From Bacteroidota bacterium (lineage in GTDB: Bacteria; Bacteroidota; Ignavibacteria; Ignavibacteriales; Melioribacteraceae): a stretch of DNA of 64,000 bases. The stretch spans positions 16,142 to 80,141 of the forward strand of contig JAKAEE010000006.1 in the NCBI GenBank assembly GCA_021820065.1, given 5' to 3'. The translations under genes and the position numbers were made by a program. Below the pieces are notes generated by a model. That model had not been told where the DNA came from and did no database searches. It was given only the letters and a program-made list of their open reading frames with translations. How positions within the stretch are numbered: the stretch's first letter is position 1; each line of letters opens with the position of its first letter. Of this stretch, positions 26,909 through 34,573 are shown piece by piece.

Positions 26909-27814
26909 ATGACATACTCCGAAATTGTACTTGACCTAATTAACAGTGATGACCGCTACATGATCATGACTTCCGAGAACCGTGCGGCGTTTAGAAACTT
27001 ACCGCCGCTCATTAAAAATAATTTTGTCGATACCGGAATTACCGAACAAACAATGATCGGAATGGCGGCGGGACTAGCGTTGCGTGGACGTGTACCAATC
27101 GTTCATGCGCTTGCAACATTTTTAACGATGCGCGCTTTCGAGTTCATTCGCTCAGATATTGGGATTGCTAATCTACCGGTAAAAATTGTTGGCGCTGTTC
27201 CGGGATTTCTGTCTGACGGTAACGGTCCCACGCATCAAGCAATCGAAGATGTTTCTATTATGCGCGGAATTCCGAACGTAAACGTTTTCTGTCCGGCAGA
27301 CGAAGATGATATGCTGAAAGGGCTGAAGAAAGTTATCCAGTACCCTTCCGCTTTTTATATTCGTTATAACATGACCAAACCGGTTGTTGATCACTCGGAA
27401 TTTGAAGTTGGAAAAGCAGAGGTCTTCGGCGAAGGGAAAGACGTTGCAATTTTAGTTTACGGATTTTTATTCAATCAAGCTTTCCAGACGAAAGAAATTT
27501 TGGAATCGAAGGGAATTTCTGTTCGATTGATAAACATCAGAACGCCGAAACCCGTTGACGAAGAAACTATTTTGAAAGCTGCTAAAGAGTGCAAATTAAT
27601 CGTTACTTTGGAAGATCATTTTATAACAGGCGGACTGTACTCTATCCTTGCCGAAGTACTTTTGAAGAACAAGAAAACTGCTAATGTTCTCCCTTTTGCA
27701 TTTATGAATAAGTGGTTCAAACCCGGTCTGTTGAACGATGTTCTTAAATATGAAGGATTTACCGCGGAACAAATTTCAAAAAAAATAATTCAGCATTCAG
27801 CTATTAGCAATTAG
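26909..27814 (+). CDS. Transketolase, C-terminal (pyrimidine-binding) subunit
   Basis: 301 residues: the pyrimidine-binding domain with the ThDP-activating glutamate (NNFVDTGITEQTMIGMAAGLALRG) and the transketolase C domain (VAILVYGFLFNQAF, LEDHFITGGLYS). The ATG at 26909 lies 1 nt after the N-subunit stop. The last codons (SAISN-stop) are written by an intergenic-type repeat, one arm of the inverted repeat that bounds the following four-helix-bundle gene, suggesting the native C terminus was altered by an insertion. Confidence 0.92.
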   Translation: MTYSEIVLDLINSDDRYMIMTSENRAAFRNLPPLIKNNFVDTGITEQTMIGMAAGLALRGRVPIVHALATFLTMRAFEFIRSDIGIANLPVKIVGAVPGFLSDGNGPTHQAIEDVSIMRGIPNVNVFCPADEDDMLKGLKKVIQYPSAFYIRYNMTKPVVDHSEFEVGKAEVFGEGKDVAILVYGFLFNQAFQTKEILESKGISVRLINIRTPKPVDEETILKAAKECKLIVTLEDHFITGGLYSILAEVLLKNKKTANVLPFAFMNKWFKPGLLNDVLKYEGFTAEQISKKIIQHSAISN

Positions 27815-27816
27815 CT
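27806..27816. repeat. Left inverted repeat bounding the four-helix-bundle gene
   Basis: AGCAATTAGCT, exact reverse complement of 28198-28208. It overlaps the stop codon of the upstream transketolase gene and precedes the GGGGATAAG ribosome-binding site of the four-helix-bundle gene. Confidence 0.6.
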
Positions 27817-27829
27817 TTTAGGGGATAAG

Positions 27830-28189
27830 ATGAGAGACTTCAAAAAATTAATGGTTTGGGAAAGGTCGCATAAGTTTGCACTGGTAATCTATAGATTAAC
27901 AAAACAATTTCCGAAAGAAGAGCTGTATGGAATCACTTCACAAATCCGGAGAGCGGCAACATCGATCCCGACAAACATTGCAGAAGGCAGCGGTAAAAAT
28001 ACTTCCAAAGATTTTTCAAGATATTTAAGCATCGCCTCTGGTTCAGCTAGTGAAGTAGAATATTTACTAATATTAGTCAAGGAATTAGAATTTATAAGTG
28101 AAAAGGATTTTCAACCTCTTGATACAGAAATCAATGAAATCAAAAAAATGTTAAACTCATTCCAAATAAAAATTAACGCTAATAGCTAA
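27830..28189 (+). CDS. Four-helix-bundle protein (23S rRNA intervening-sequence type)
   Basis: A 119-residue protein of the TIGR02436 type, first known from ORFs in intervening sequences of 23S rRNA genes and related to accessory proteins of diversity-generating retroelements. Family positions are all visible: KLMVWERSHKFALVIYRLT, FPKEELYGITSQIRRAATSIPTNIAEG, and FSRYLSIASGSASEVEYLL. The role of these stand-alone copies is not established; a nucleic-acid-binding role is assumed. Its presence inside a sugar operon, bounded by inverted repeats, suggests a mobile or recently inserted gene. Its last codons (NANS-stop) lie in the same repeat-like sequence. Confidence 0.88.
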   Translation: MRDFKKLMVWERSHKFALVIYRLTKQFPKEELYGITSQIRRAATSIPTNIAEGSGKNTSKDFSRYLSIASGSASEVEYLLILVKELEFISEKDFQPLDTEINEIKKMLNSFQIKINANS

Positions 28190-28197
28190 ACGCTAAC

Positions 28198-28208
28198 AGC
28201 TAATTGCT
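28198..28208. repeat. Right inverted repeat bounding the four-helix-bundle gene
   Basis: AGCTAATTGCT, exact reverse complement of 27806-27816, with degenerate copies (GCTAATAGCTAA, CGCTAACAGC) directly to its left at 28178-28200. Its end abuts the TGGAGA ribosome-binding site of the next gene. Confidence 0.6.
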
Positions 28209-28218
28209 GGAGACTATT

Positions 28219-29553
28219 ATGCCAAACAAAATAAGTTTAACAAATGACTTTCCTCAAATAACAAAGTCAGATGAGCTATACAATCGCGCACTCGGATTAA
28301 TTCCTTCCGTAACGCAAACTTTAGCGAAGGGACCGTCACAATACATAAAAGGAGTTGCGCCAAAATATTTGGCGAAGGGAAAAGGCTCACACGTTTGGGA
28401 TGTTGACGGAAATGAATACCTCGATTACATGATGGGTGTCGGTCCGTTATCGCTTGGATACGCTTATCCAAAAGTTGACGAAGCTATTAAAAAACAACTG
28501 GAAGACGGAATAACTTTTTCGATGATGCATCCTCTCGAAGTTGAAGTTGCGGAATTAATCCGCGAAGTTGTCCCGAACGCAGAGGCGGTCCGTTACAGCA
28601 AAACCGGTGCAGATGCAACAAGCGCGGCTGTTCGTCTCGCTCGCGCATACACGGGAAAAAATAAAATTTTATGCTGCGGTTACCATGGCTGGCATGATTG
28701 GTACATCGCCGTCACGGCTCGTAATCACGGTATTCCAGAAGCAGTTCAAGCAATTTCATTTACATTTAATTACAATGATTTGGATTCCGTAAAAAATTCC
28801 ATTGATGACGATGTAGCTGCTGTTATTTTGGAACCGGTCGTATTTCAAGAACCGAAAGACAATTTTTTGCATAAGCTTGCGGGTTTGTGTGAAGAGAGAG
28901 GCGTCGTTCTCATCTTCGATGAAATGTGGACAGGCTTTAGAATGGCTCTCGGCGGTGCTCAAGAATATTTTGGAATCACTCCCGATCTTGCGACCTACTC
29001 AAAAGCGGTTGCTAATGGAATGCCGATTTCAATTCTAACCGGTAAAAGAAAAATTATGGATCTTGCCGATGAAGATATTTTCTTTTACACAACATTCGGC
29101 GGCGAGGCGCTGTCTTTAGCAGCAACAAAAGCGACTATCGAAGAGTTGCGCGATAAGAACGTTCCAAAATATTTGAGCGAGCAAGGCGGAAAACTTAAAG
29201 ACGGATACAATTCCATTTCACAAAAACTTGGAATGGACTATACAAAAACAACCGGCTACAATTGGCGCTCGTTGGTTACGTACGATCAGAAAGGCGGCGA
29301 TCCGCTTTTGCAAAAGAGTTTGGTACAACAAGAGATGTTTAAACGCGGAATTTTATGGCAAGGATTTCACAATATGTCGTTCTCGCACACTGACGCCGAT
29401 GTTGAATACACTTTAAAAGTTTACGAAGAAGTCTTGCCGATTCTTAAAAAAGCTGTTGAGCAAAACAACATTAAACAACTTTTGCGCGGTGAACCAGTGC
29501 AGCCCGTTTTCCGCAAGGTTGATAATTTTAATATGAAGCCGGTGAAGAAATAG
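28219..29553 (+). CDS. Glutamate-1-semialdehyde aminomutase-like PLP aminotransferase (class III)
   Basis: A 444-residue class III PLP enzyme. HVWDVDGNEYLDYMMGVGPLSLG, YSKTGADATSAAVRLARAYTGK, YHGWHDWY, IFDEMWTGFR and the PLP-binding lysine in TYSKAVANGMPI are visible. The relatives include GSA aminomutase (HemL), but location in a sugar cluster argues for amination or aminomutation of a sugar intermediate. A TGGAGA site 6 nt upstream supports the ATG at 28219 over the TTG at 28204. Confidence 0.85.
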   Translation: MPNKISLTNDFPQITKSDELYNRALGLIPSVTQTLAKGPSQYIKGVAPKYLAKGKGSHVWDVDGNEYLDYMMGVGPLSLGYAYPKVDEAIKKQLEDGITFSMMHPLEVEVAELIREVVPNAEAVRYSKTGADATSAAVRLARAYTGKNKILCCGYHGWHDWYIAVTARNHGIPEAVQAISFTFNYNDLDSVKNSIDDDVAAVILEPVVFQEPKDNFLHKLAGLCEERGVVLIFDEMWTGFRMALGGAQEYFGITPDLATYSKAVANGMPISILTGKRKIMDLADEDIFFYTTFGGEALSLAATKATIEELRDKNVPKYLSEQGGKLKDGYNSISQKLGMDYTKTTGYNWRSLVTYDQKGGDPLLQKSLVQQEMFKRGILWQGFHNMSFSHTDADVEYTLKVYEEVLPILKKAVEQNNIKQLLRGEPVQPVFRKVDNFNMKPVKK

Positions 29554-29583
29554 TCAATTGTAATGAGTCATTGGTGATTAGAG

Positions 29584-29616
29584 TTTTGAATTTGGGATTT
29601 AGTATTTTGAATTTGG
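29584..29616. repeat. Short direct repeat between cluster genes
   Basis: TTTTGAATTTGG occurs at 29584-29595 and again at 29605-29616 (21-nt period). The second copy supplies the GGAG that serves as ribosome-binding site of the SDR gene. Confidence 0.6.
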
Positions 29617-29623
29617 AGATGTG

Positions 29624-30427
29624 ATGGAATTGTTTTCGTTAAAGAACAAAACAGCGATAGTAACTGGAGCGCTTGGACTAATCGGCAAAGAACATTGCAG
29701 AGCATTGAGCGAAGCGGGCGCTAATGTTGTTGTTGCGGATATCAATGAAAAAGATTGCGTTGAGTTTGCCAAGACTTTGGAAACCGAATCTATAGGTGTT
29801 ACGCTTGATGTTACCGAACCCAACTCGATAAAAAAATTACGTGATAAGATATTAGCGAAGTTTGGACATATCGATGTTCTGGTTAACAACGCTGCCATCA
29901 ACGACATGTTCGAAAATCCGAAAGCGGCAAGCGAGCAATCCAAGTTTGAAAATTATCCGCTTGAGCTCTGGCAAAAGTCCATCGATGTAAACTTGACCGG
30001 AGTGTTTTTGTGTTCACAGATTCTTGGAACCGTGATGGCAGAACAAAAAAGCGGAAGCATAATTAACATCGCTTCAACGTATGGTATTACGGCGCCGGAT
30101 CAATCGCTATACATTAAAGAAGACGGGACGCAATCATTTTACAAACCGCCGGCATATTCCGCAACCAAAGGGGCTGTAATCATGTTCACAAAATATCTTG
30201 CTGCTTATTGGGGCAAGGATGGCGTTCGTGTTAATACGCTCACTCCCGGCGGCGTGGAAAATTCCCAAGATGAATTCTTCGTGAAAAAATATTCCGAGAA
30301 AACTCCATTAGGAAGAATGGCTAATCCAACCGATTACAAAGGTGTGTTAATATTTTTAGCAAGCGATGCATCAAGTTATATGACGGGTGCGAACTTAATA
30401 GTCGACGGCGGCTGGACAACCTGGTGA
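29624..30427 (+). CDS. Short-chain dehydrogenase/reductase
   Basis: A 267-residue classical SDR. The NAD(P)-binding motif TGALGLIG near residue 13, NNAA, the catalytic serine in NIAST, and YSATKGAV (YxxxK) are all present, as is the C-terminal SSYMTGANLIVDGGWTTW. An acidic residue after the second strand (VVVADINEKD) favours NAD+ over NADP+. It resembles the PtmA-type oxidoreductases found in nonulosonic acid clusters. The ATG at 29624 is chosen because GGAG lies 5 nt upstream. Confidence 0.88.
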   Translation: MELFSLKNKTAIVTGALGLIGKEHCRALSEAGANVVVADINEKDCVEFAKTLETESIGVTLDVTEPNSIKKLRDKILAKFGHIDVLVNNAAINDMFENPKAASEQSKFENYPLELWQKSIDVNLTGVFLCSQILGTVMAEQKSGSIINIASTYGITAPDQSLYIKEDGTQSFYKPPAYSATKGAVIMFTKYLAAYWGKDGVRVNTLTPGGVENSQDEFFVKKYSEKTPLGRMANPTDYKGVLIFLASDASSYMTGANLIVDGGWTTW

Positions 30428-30454
30428 ATAATCAAAACTATTACAGAGAGAATA

Positions 30455-31009
30455 ATGCCAAGAAAAAAATTAAGCAGACAACAATTGATGAAACGCGCAG
30501 CAAAAATTAAATTAGTATTGACCGACTGCGACGGCGTGCTTACCGACACGGGCGTGTATTACACGGCAGACGGCGAAGTAATGAAACGTTTCTCGATTCG
30601 CGACGGAATGGGCGTTGAAAGACTGAGAAAGTACGCCGATGTAGAAACCGGAATCGTTACAGGTGAAGCGACAGAGATCGTTCGCAAGCGCGCAGAGAAA
30701 CTTAAAATGAATGAAATTCATCTCGGCATAAATTACAAAGACCGGCAGCTCAAAGAAATTTTTGAACGCAGAAATTTAAAACCGGAAGAAGTAGCTTTCA
30801 TCGGCGACGATTCTAATGATGTTACTGTAATGCGTTTAGCGGGCTTAACAGCTTGCCCAAACGACGCAACTCAATTTGCAAAGAACGAATCTGATATTAT
30901 TCTGAAAACCAACGGCGGATACGGTGCGTTCAGGGAGTTCGCAGAAATTATCATAGAAGCAAAAACAAAAAAGAAATTCTATCGAAAGGACGACGATGGG
31001 AACAAATAA
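30455..31009 (+). CDS. KdsC-type HAD phosphatase
   Basis: A 184-residue HAD hydrolase of the KdsC family, which removes phosphate from Kdo 8-phosphate or related ulosonic-acid phosphates. The nucleophile motif is LVLTDCDGVLTDTG, followed by GIVTGEATEIVRKRAEKL (motif II) and FIGDDSNDVTVMRLAG (motif IV); no cap domain is present, as in tetrameric KdsC. It overlaps the NeuB gene by 14 nt, which fits action on the NeuB product or its phosphorylated substrate. Confidence 0.88.
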   Translation: MPRKKLSRQQLMKRAAKIKLVLTDCDGVLTDTGVYYTADGEVMKRFSIRDGMGVERLRKYADVETGIVTGEATEIVRKRAEKLKMNEIHLGINYKDRQLKEIFERRNLKPEEVAFIGDDSNDVTVMRLAGLTACPNDATQFAKNESDIILKTNGGYGAFREFAEIIIEAKTKKKFYRKDDDGNK

Positions 31010-31889
31010 AATAAAAATCGGCAACAAATTTATCGGCGAGGGTGAACCGGTTTATATAATTGCCGAAATCGGTATCAATCATAACGGTTCGGTTGAACTT
31101 GCAAAAAAACTTATCGACGGCGCTGTAAAAGCCGGATGCGATGCCGTAAAATTTCAGAAACGAACACCGGAAATTTGCGTGCCGAGAGATCAATGGGAAA
31201 TTGAACGCCAGACTCCATGGGGAAGAATCACTTATATAGAGTACCGAAGAAAAGTTGAATTTGGATTTGAAGAATATTTTGAGATTGACAGCTACTGCAA
31301 AGAAAAAGGAATCGATTGGTTCGCTTCGCCGTGGGATGAAGTCGCTGTGGACTTTCTAGAAAAATTTAATCTCCCGATTTATAAACTTTCATCTGCATCA
31401 TTAACGGATTTATCTCTGTTGAAAAAAATCAGAAACACCGGCAGACCGGTAATTTTATCAACCGGTATGTCAAGCATGGAAGAAATAGAAACCGCAGTTG
31501 AACTGATGGGAACCGAAAACATTTTGTTGGCGCAATCAACTTCAACCTATCCTTGCAGTTTGGATGAACTGAATTTGAAAGTCATTCAAACATTCAAAGA
31601 AATTTACCCGGAAGTTCCGATAGGTTATTCTGGTCACGAAACCGGTCTTGCCCCAACTCTTGCCGCCGTTGCTCTCGGCGCAGCATTCGTCGAAAGACAT
31701 ATCACGCTCGATCGCGCCATGTGGGGTACCGATCAAGCTGCATCCGTTGAACTTGTAGGATTGAATAGATTGGTCAAAGACATTCGCGATATTGAAAAAG
31801 CATTGGGTGACGGGATAAAAAAAGTTTACGAAAGCGAATACGGCAATATCAGCAAACTAAGGCGTGTAAAAAATAATATTCAAGTTTGA
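30996..31889 (+). CDS. NeuB-type ulosonic acid synthase lacking the antifreeze (SAF) domain
   Basis: PEP-dependent aldolase-type synthase related to N-acetylneuraminate, legionaminate and pseudaminate synthases. The TIM-barrel core is complete: IIAEIGINHNGSVELAKKLI, DAVKFQKRT, YKLSSASLTDLSLL, VILSTGMSS, GYSGHETG and VERHITLD. At 297 residues it ends with SKLRRVKNN just where the antifreeze-like domain (about 60 residues, which closes the partner's active site in NeuB) would start. The loss looks original, not a frameshift, because the next gene overlaps the stop codon. Confidence 0.88.
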   Translation: MGTNKIKIGNKFIGEGEPVYIIAEIGINHNGSVELAKKLIDGAVKAGCDAVKFQKRTPEICVPRDQWEIERQTPWGRITYIEYRRKVEFGFEEYFEIDSYCKEKGIDWFASPWDEVAVDFLEKFNLPIYKLSSASLTDLSLLKKIRNTGRPVILSTGMSSMEEIETAVELMGTENILLAQSTSTYPCSLDELNLKVIQTFKEIYPEVPIGYSGHETGLAPTLAAVALGAAFVERHITLDRAMWGTDQAASVELVGLNRLVKDIRDIEKALGDGIKKVYESEYGNISKLRRVKNNIQV

Positions 31890-32722
31890 AGTCTATTGTT
31901 TTACCGATGACGCTAGAAAATGTTTTTCAATCAATACAAAATTATTTCTGGAATCTTCAGCCGTATGAAACGCTGAGTTACTCTCTGATCGTAGACGGTG
32001 CAGTTCTTTTCATAATTTTGGAACGAATCTTTCCTTACAACAAAGGACAGAGAATTCTGCGCGAAGGATTCTTCAACGATCTCGCTCTTTATACAATAGC
32101 TCAAAGCTACATTCTCGGAATAATAATTTTCACCTTCGTAATCGGTGCAATTGATAATTCTACCGGGCTCTCACGGTTAAAAACCTTTTCGAACGTTCCG
32201 ATCTGGATTCAACTTGTCTTCTTCACCGTCACACATGATTTTTATATTTATTGGATGCACCGATGGCAGCACAACAACAAATTTTTGTGGCGTCTGCACG
32301 AAGCTCACCATTCACCAAGAAAAGTTGACTGGCTCTCCGGCTCACGTTCACACGCATTTGAAATATTGATCAACCAGACAGTAGAGTTTTTACCAATCGT
32401 TCTCTTGGGTTCACCGCCGGAAGTTATTGCATACAAAGGTGTAATTAGCGCTGTGTGGGGAATGTATATTCATTCCAACCTAAACATTCGCAGCGGGGTC
32501 ATTCAAAAATTTATTAATGGACCGGAGATGCACCGCTGGCATCATACAACCGGCAAAGGACGCAACAGAAATTTCGCGACAAAACTTGCGATTTGGGATT
32601 GGGTTTTCTCCACCGGCTTTTTGCCTGGCGGCAACGCAGAAGAATATGGATTAAAAACTCTCTTCCCCGGAAATTATTTCAAACAATTTGTTTTTGCTTT
32701 CAGATCGTTTAAGAAGCAGTAA
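31886..32722 (+). CDS. Membrane fatty acid hydroxylase / sterol desaturase family protein
   Basis: A di-iron membrane hydroxylase of 278 residues. The histidine boxes are HDFYIYWMHRWQH, RLHEAHHSPR and MHRWHHT, with several transmembrane helices. Known relatives hydroxylate or desaturate lipid chains. The TTG at 31886 overlaps the neuB-like stop codon (TTGA); the ATG at 31907 is an alternative start. As the last gene of the cluster it may modify the lipid acceptor or be an unrelated passenger. Confidence 0.85.
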   Translation: MKSIVLPMTLENVFQSIQNYFWNLQPYETLSYSLIVDGAVLFIILERIFPYNKGQRILREGFFNDLALYTIAQSYILGIIIFTFVIGAIDNSTGLSRLKTFSNVPIWIQLVFFTVTHDFYIYWMHRWQHNNKFLWRLHEAHHSPRKVDWLSGSRSHAFEILINQTVEFLPIVLLGSPPEVIAYKGVISAVWGMYIHSNLNIRSGVIQKFINGPEMHRWHHTTGKGRNRNFATKLAIWDWVFSTGFLPGGNAEEYGLKTLFPGNYFKQFVFAFRSFKKQ

Positions 32723-32746
32723 GGGCTCAATATGTTGAGCCCTTAC
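32719..32746. terminator. Strong hairpin between convergent genes
   Basis: Perfect 12-bp arms GTAAGGGCTCAA / TTGAGCCCTTAC around a TATG loop. The stop codon of the hydroxylase gene lies within the left arm. There is no T-run of note, so it is either a bidirectional terminator of unusual type or a REP-like palindrome. Confidence 0.55.
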
Positions 32747-32757
32747 AAAAGATACTT

Positions 32758-34359
32758 TTACAAGCCTGGTATGACTTTATCTTTGGGATACTTCACAGAG
32801 TAAATCAACTTTTTCAAAACAGATTTTCCTCCGTCAACGTCAACCAACCACTTCAGTTTGCCGCTATCCGAATCGTAAACGGCGCCGGATGATTCGATAA
32901 GTTTTACGGTAATGTCTTCATTCTTGGAAATTGGTATTTGATCTTCAACCAAAACTTTTGCGGCAGTCTTTTTGTTGTTCTTTATTTTGATTTCAAACGC
33001 AAACGTGCGCTCTACGTTGCTGCTTAAAAATTTATCTTCGGAAAAATCTTTCAAGACTTCGCGCGAAACGGAAATATTCTGATCTCTTCCCAAAGAAAGG
33101 ACCAAAGTGTCTTTCGTTGTGCCCGGATTAATATTCGACTGACCGACAAAAGAATTTTCGAAGTAGATATTGGCTTTACCTTGCAGCAGATTGTAATTAC
33201 TCCAATCGGTTAAATAGCCGATTAGAAATGCATTGTTATCGAGCTTAGGCGCCGCATAATATTCATACCTTGCCGGCACGGTAAAATCTTGCAGCGCAAC
33301 CGAATGCAGTTTGTTATCCGATGCGATTGAATATTTAATTTGCGGAGTGAACTCAACTGAAAGCTGTCTGTCGTTTATTTCGAAATAATCCGCCATTGTT
33401 TCAGAAGCACCGCCAGCCTGGGCAGCCATCACCTGCATATTAGCCGCATCAAGAGATTTGTTTGCTGCACCTTTCATTTCACGGTACAGAGCTGGTCGTG
33501 CAAAATCTATAAACCAAGGATAAAGTTCCGGCTTGTTATTATTTGCAACCGGATTTCTTGTAGAAAGAATTATTTCAACATCATTCCAATCGAATCCGCT
33601 GTTCTGCCAAACGTTTGCTTTGTAATTCAACTGAGCCGGCGAGTTTAACTTATCCACACGGATATCGTAAGCCGGGACCCAACCGGCATCGCGCATCAAA
33701 TATGAAAAATCGATTTCATAAGTCGCCGCCGACTTGGCTGAGATAGACACAATTATTTCGTTGGTCGGTTTATTTATCTGATTGTTAAGTTCATTCAACT
33801 GATTTTGAATCCGGTCAATATTTTTTTGAATCTTTTTAGCAGCAAAAGAAAGGTCGTATATTTTGCTTTTTATTTCGGTAAGGCGTTTTCTGAAAAATTC
33901 CGCCATCTTTTGCAATTCGGAAATCGATACGCCGATTTTTTCGTTGCCGATGCTTTTGTTCGCCATCAACAATCCAACTTCTTCATTCAGCACACTACTT
34001 TCATTTTGATTCATCGCAAGAGATTTGTTTAACGCCTCTAAAGAATCCTCAAGCAGTTTTATCTGGGGAGTTTTTTCCTGAGATCTAAGAAAGTTGAATT
34101 GTTGTCCTACCGACATAATAACGGCATCGCCCTTTGCTGAAACGCTAATGCTGTTTTGTTCAATACTGGCGGACAAGCCGGTAAAGACAACTTCATTTAA
34201 TCCTTTGTTAAGTTTTACTTTTGCAGAATAACTTAACTCGGCGCCGTGCAAAAAAACTTTAACGCTGTTAAGACCGGGTTTGATCACTGTTTCATCGCCC
34301 GCAAAATTAAGAGACGAAACGAATACCAACATCAGAGATAACAAAAATATTTTTTTCAT
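32758..34359 (-). CDS. Exported DUF4139 / MuiA-like protein
   Basis: A 533-residue protein with a signal peptide (IFLLSLMLVFVSSLNFAGDE), an N-terminal DUF4140-like beta domain, a long coiled coil (~residues 100-200) and a C-terminal DUF4139 beta-rich domain (YLMRDAGWVPAYDIRVD, NSGFDWNDVEIILSTRNP, VEDQIPIS). Family members include mucoidy inhibitor A; no biochemical function is known. The ATG at 34359 is preceded by GGGGAG and starts the signal peptide; the frame is open to a TTG at 34386. Single-gene unit. Confidence 0.88.
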   Translation of the reverse strand: MKKIFLLSLMLVFVSSLNFAGDETVIKPGLNSVKVFLHGAELSYSAKVKLNKGLNEVVFTGLSASIEQNSISVSAKGDAVIMSVGQQFNFLRSQEKTPQIKLLEDSLEALNKSLAMNQNESSVLNEEVGLLMANKSIGNEKIGVSISELQKMAEFFRKRLTEIKSKIYDLSFAAKKIQKNIDRIQNQLNELNNQINKPTNEIIVSISAKSAATYEIDFSYLMRDAGWVPAYDIRVDKLNSPAQLNYKANVWQNSGFDWNDVEIILSTRNPVANNNKPELYPWFIDFARPALYREMKGAANKSLDAANMQVMAAQAGGASETMADYFEINDRQLSVEFTPQIKYSIASDNKLHSVALQDFTVPARYEYYAAPKLDNNAFLIGYLTDWSNYNLLQGKANIYFENSFVGQSNINPGTTKDTLVLSLGRDQNISVSREVLKDFSEDKFLSSNVERTFAFEIKIKNNKKTAAKVLVEDQIPISKNEDITVKLIESSGAVYDSDSGKLKWLVDVDGGKSVLKKLIYSVKYPKDKVIPGL

Positions 34360-34383
34360 TTTAACTCCCCGCGCTTGTTTGTT

Positions 34384-34391
34384 CAAAGATA
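34384..34391 (-). promoter_or_regulatory. Candidate -7 promoter element for DUF4139 gene
   Basis: Minus-strand TATCTTTG fits TAnnTTTG, 25 nt before the ATG; a TATG sequence 18 nt further upstream partly matches the -33 TTTG box. Confidence 0.45.
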
Positions 34392-34519
34392 GCTAAACTT
34401 TTCTTTATACATAAGCCGCCTTTGTCAAGTTCCGTTTACCTATTGTCCAGTGATTCGATACAAACAGATTGGGTCGGCTTTCAAAAGAGAACCGGTTTCT
34501 TTATTTTTTCAGAGTATTT

Positions 34520-34573
34520 ATGAAAGGAATTCCAACCCTGAACTATTCTGATCTTGATAGAACTGACTTATGA
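34520..34573 (+). CDS. Possible 17-residue leader peptide upstream of histidine kinase
   Basis: An ATG at 34520 opens a 17-codon frame ([17 protein letters not shown]) whose TGA overlaps the kinase start as ATGA. The arrangement would couple translation of the kinase to the leader. It has no clear ribosome-binding site of its own and could be fortuitous. Confidence 0.25.
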   Translation: MKGIPTLNYSDLDRTDL

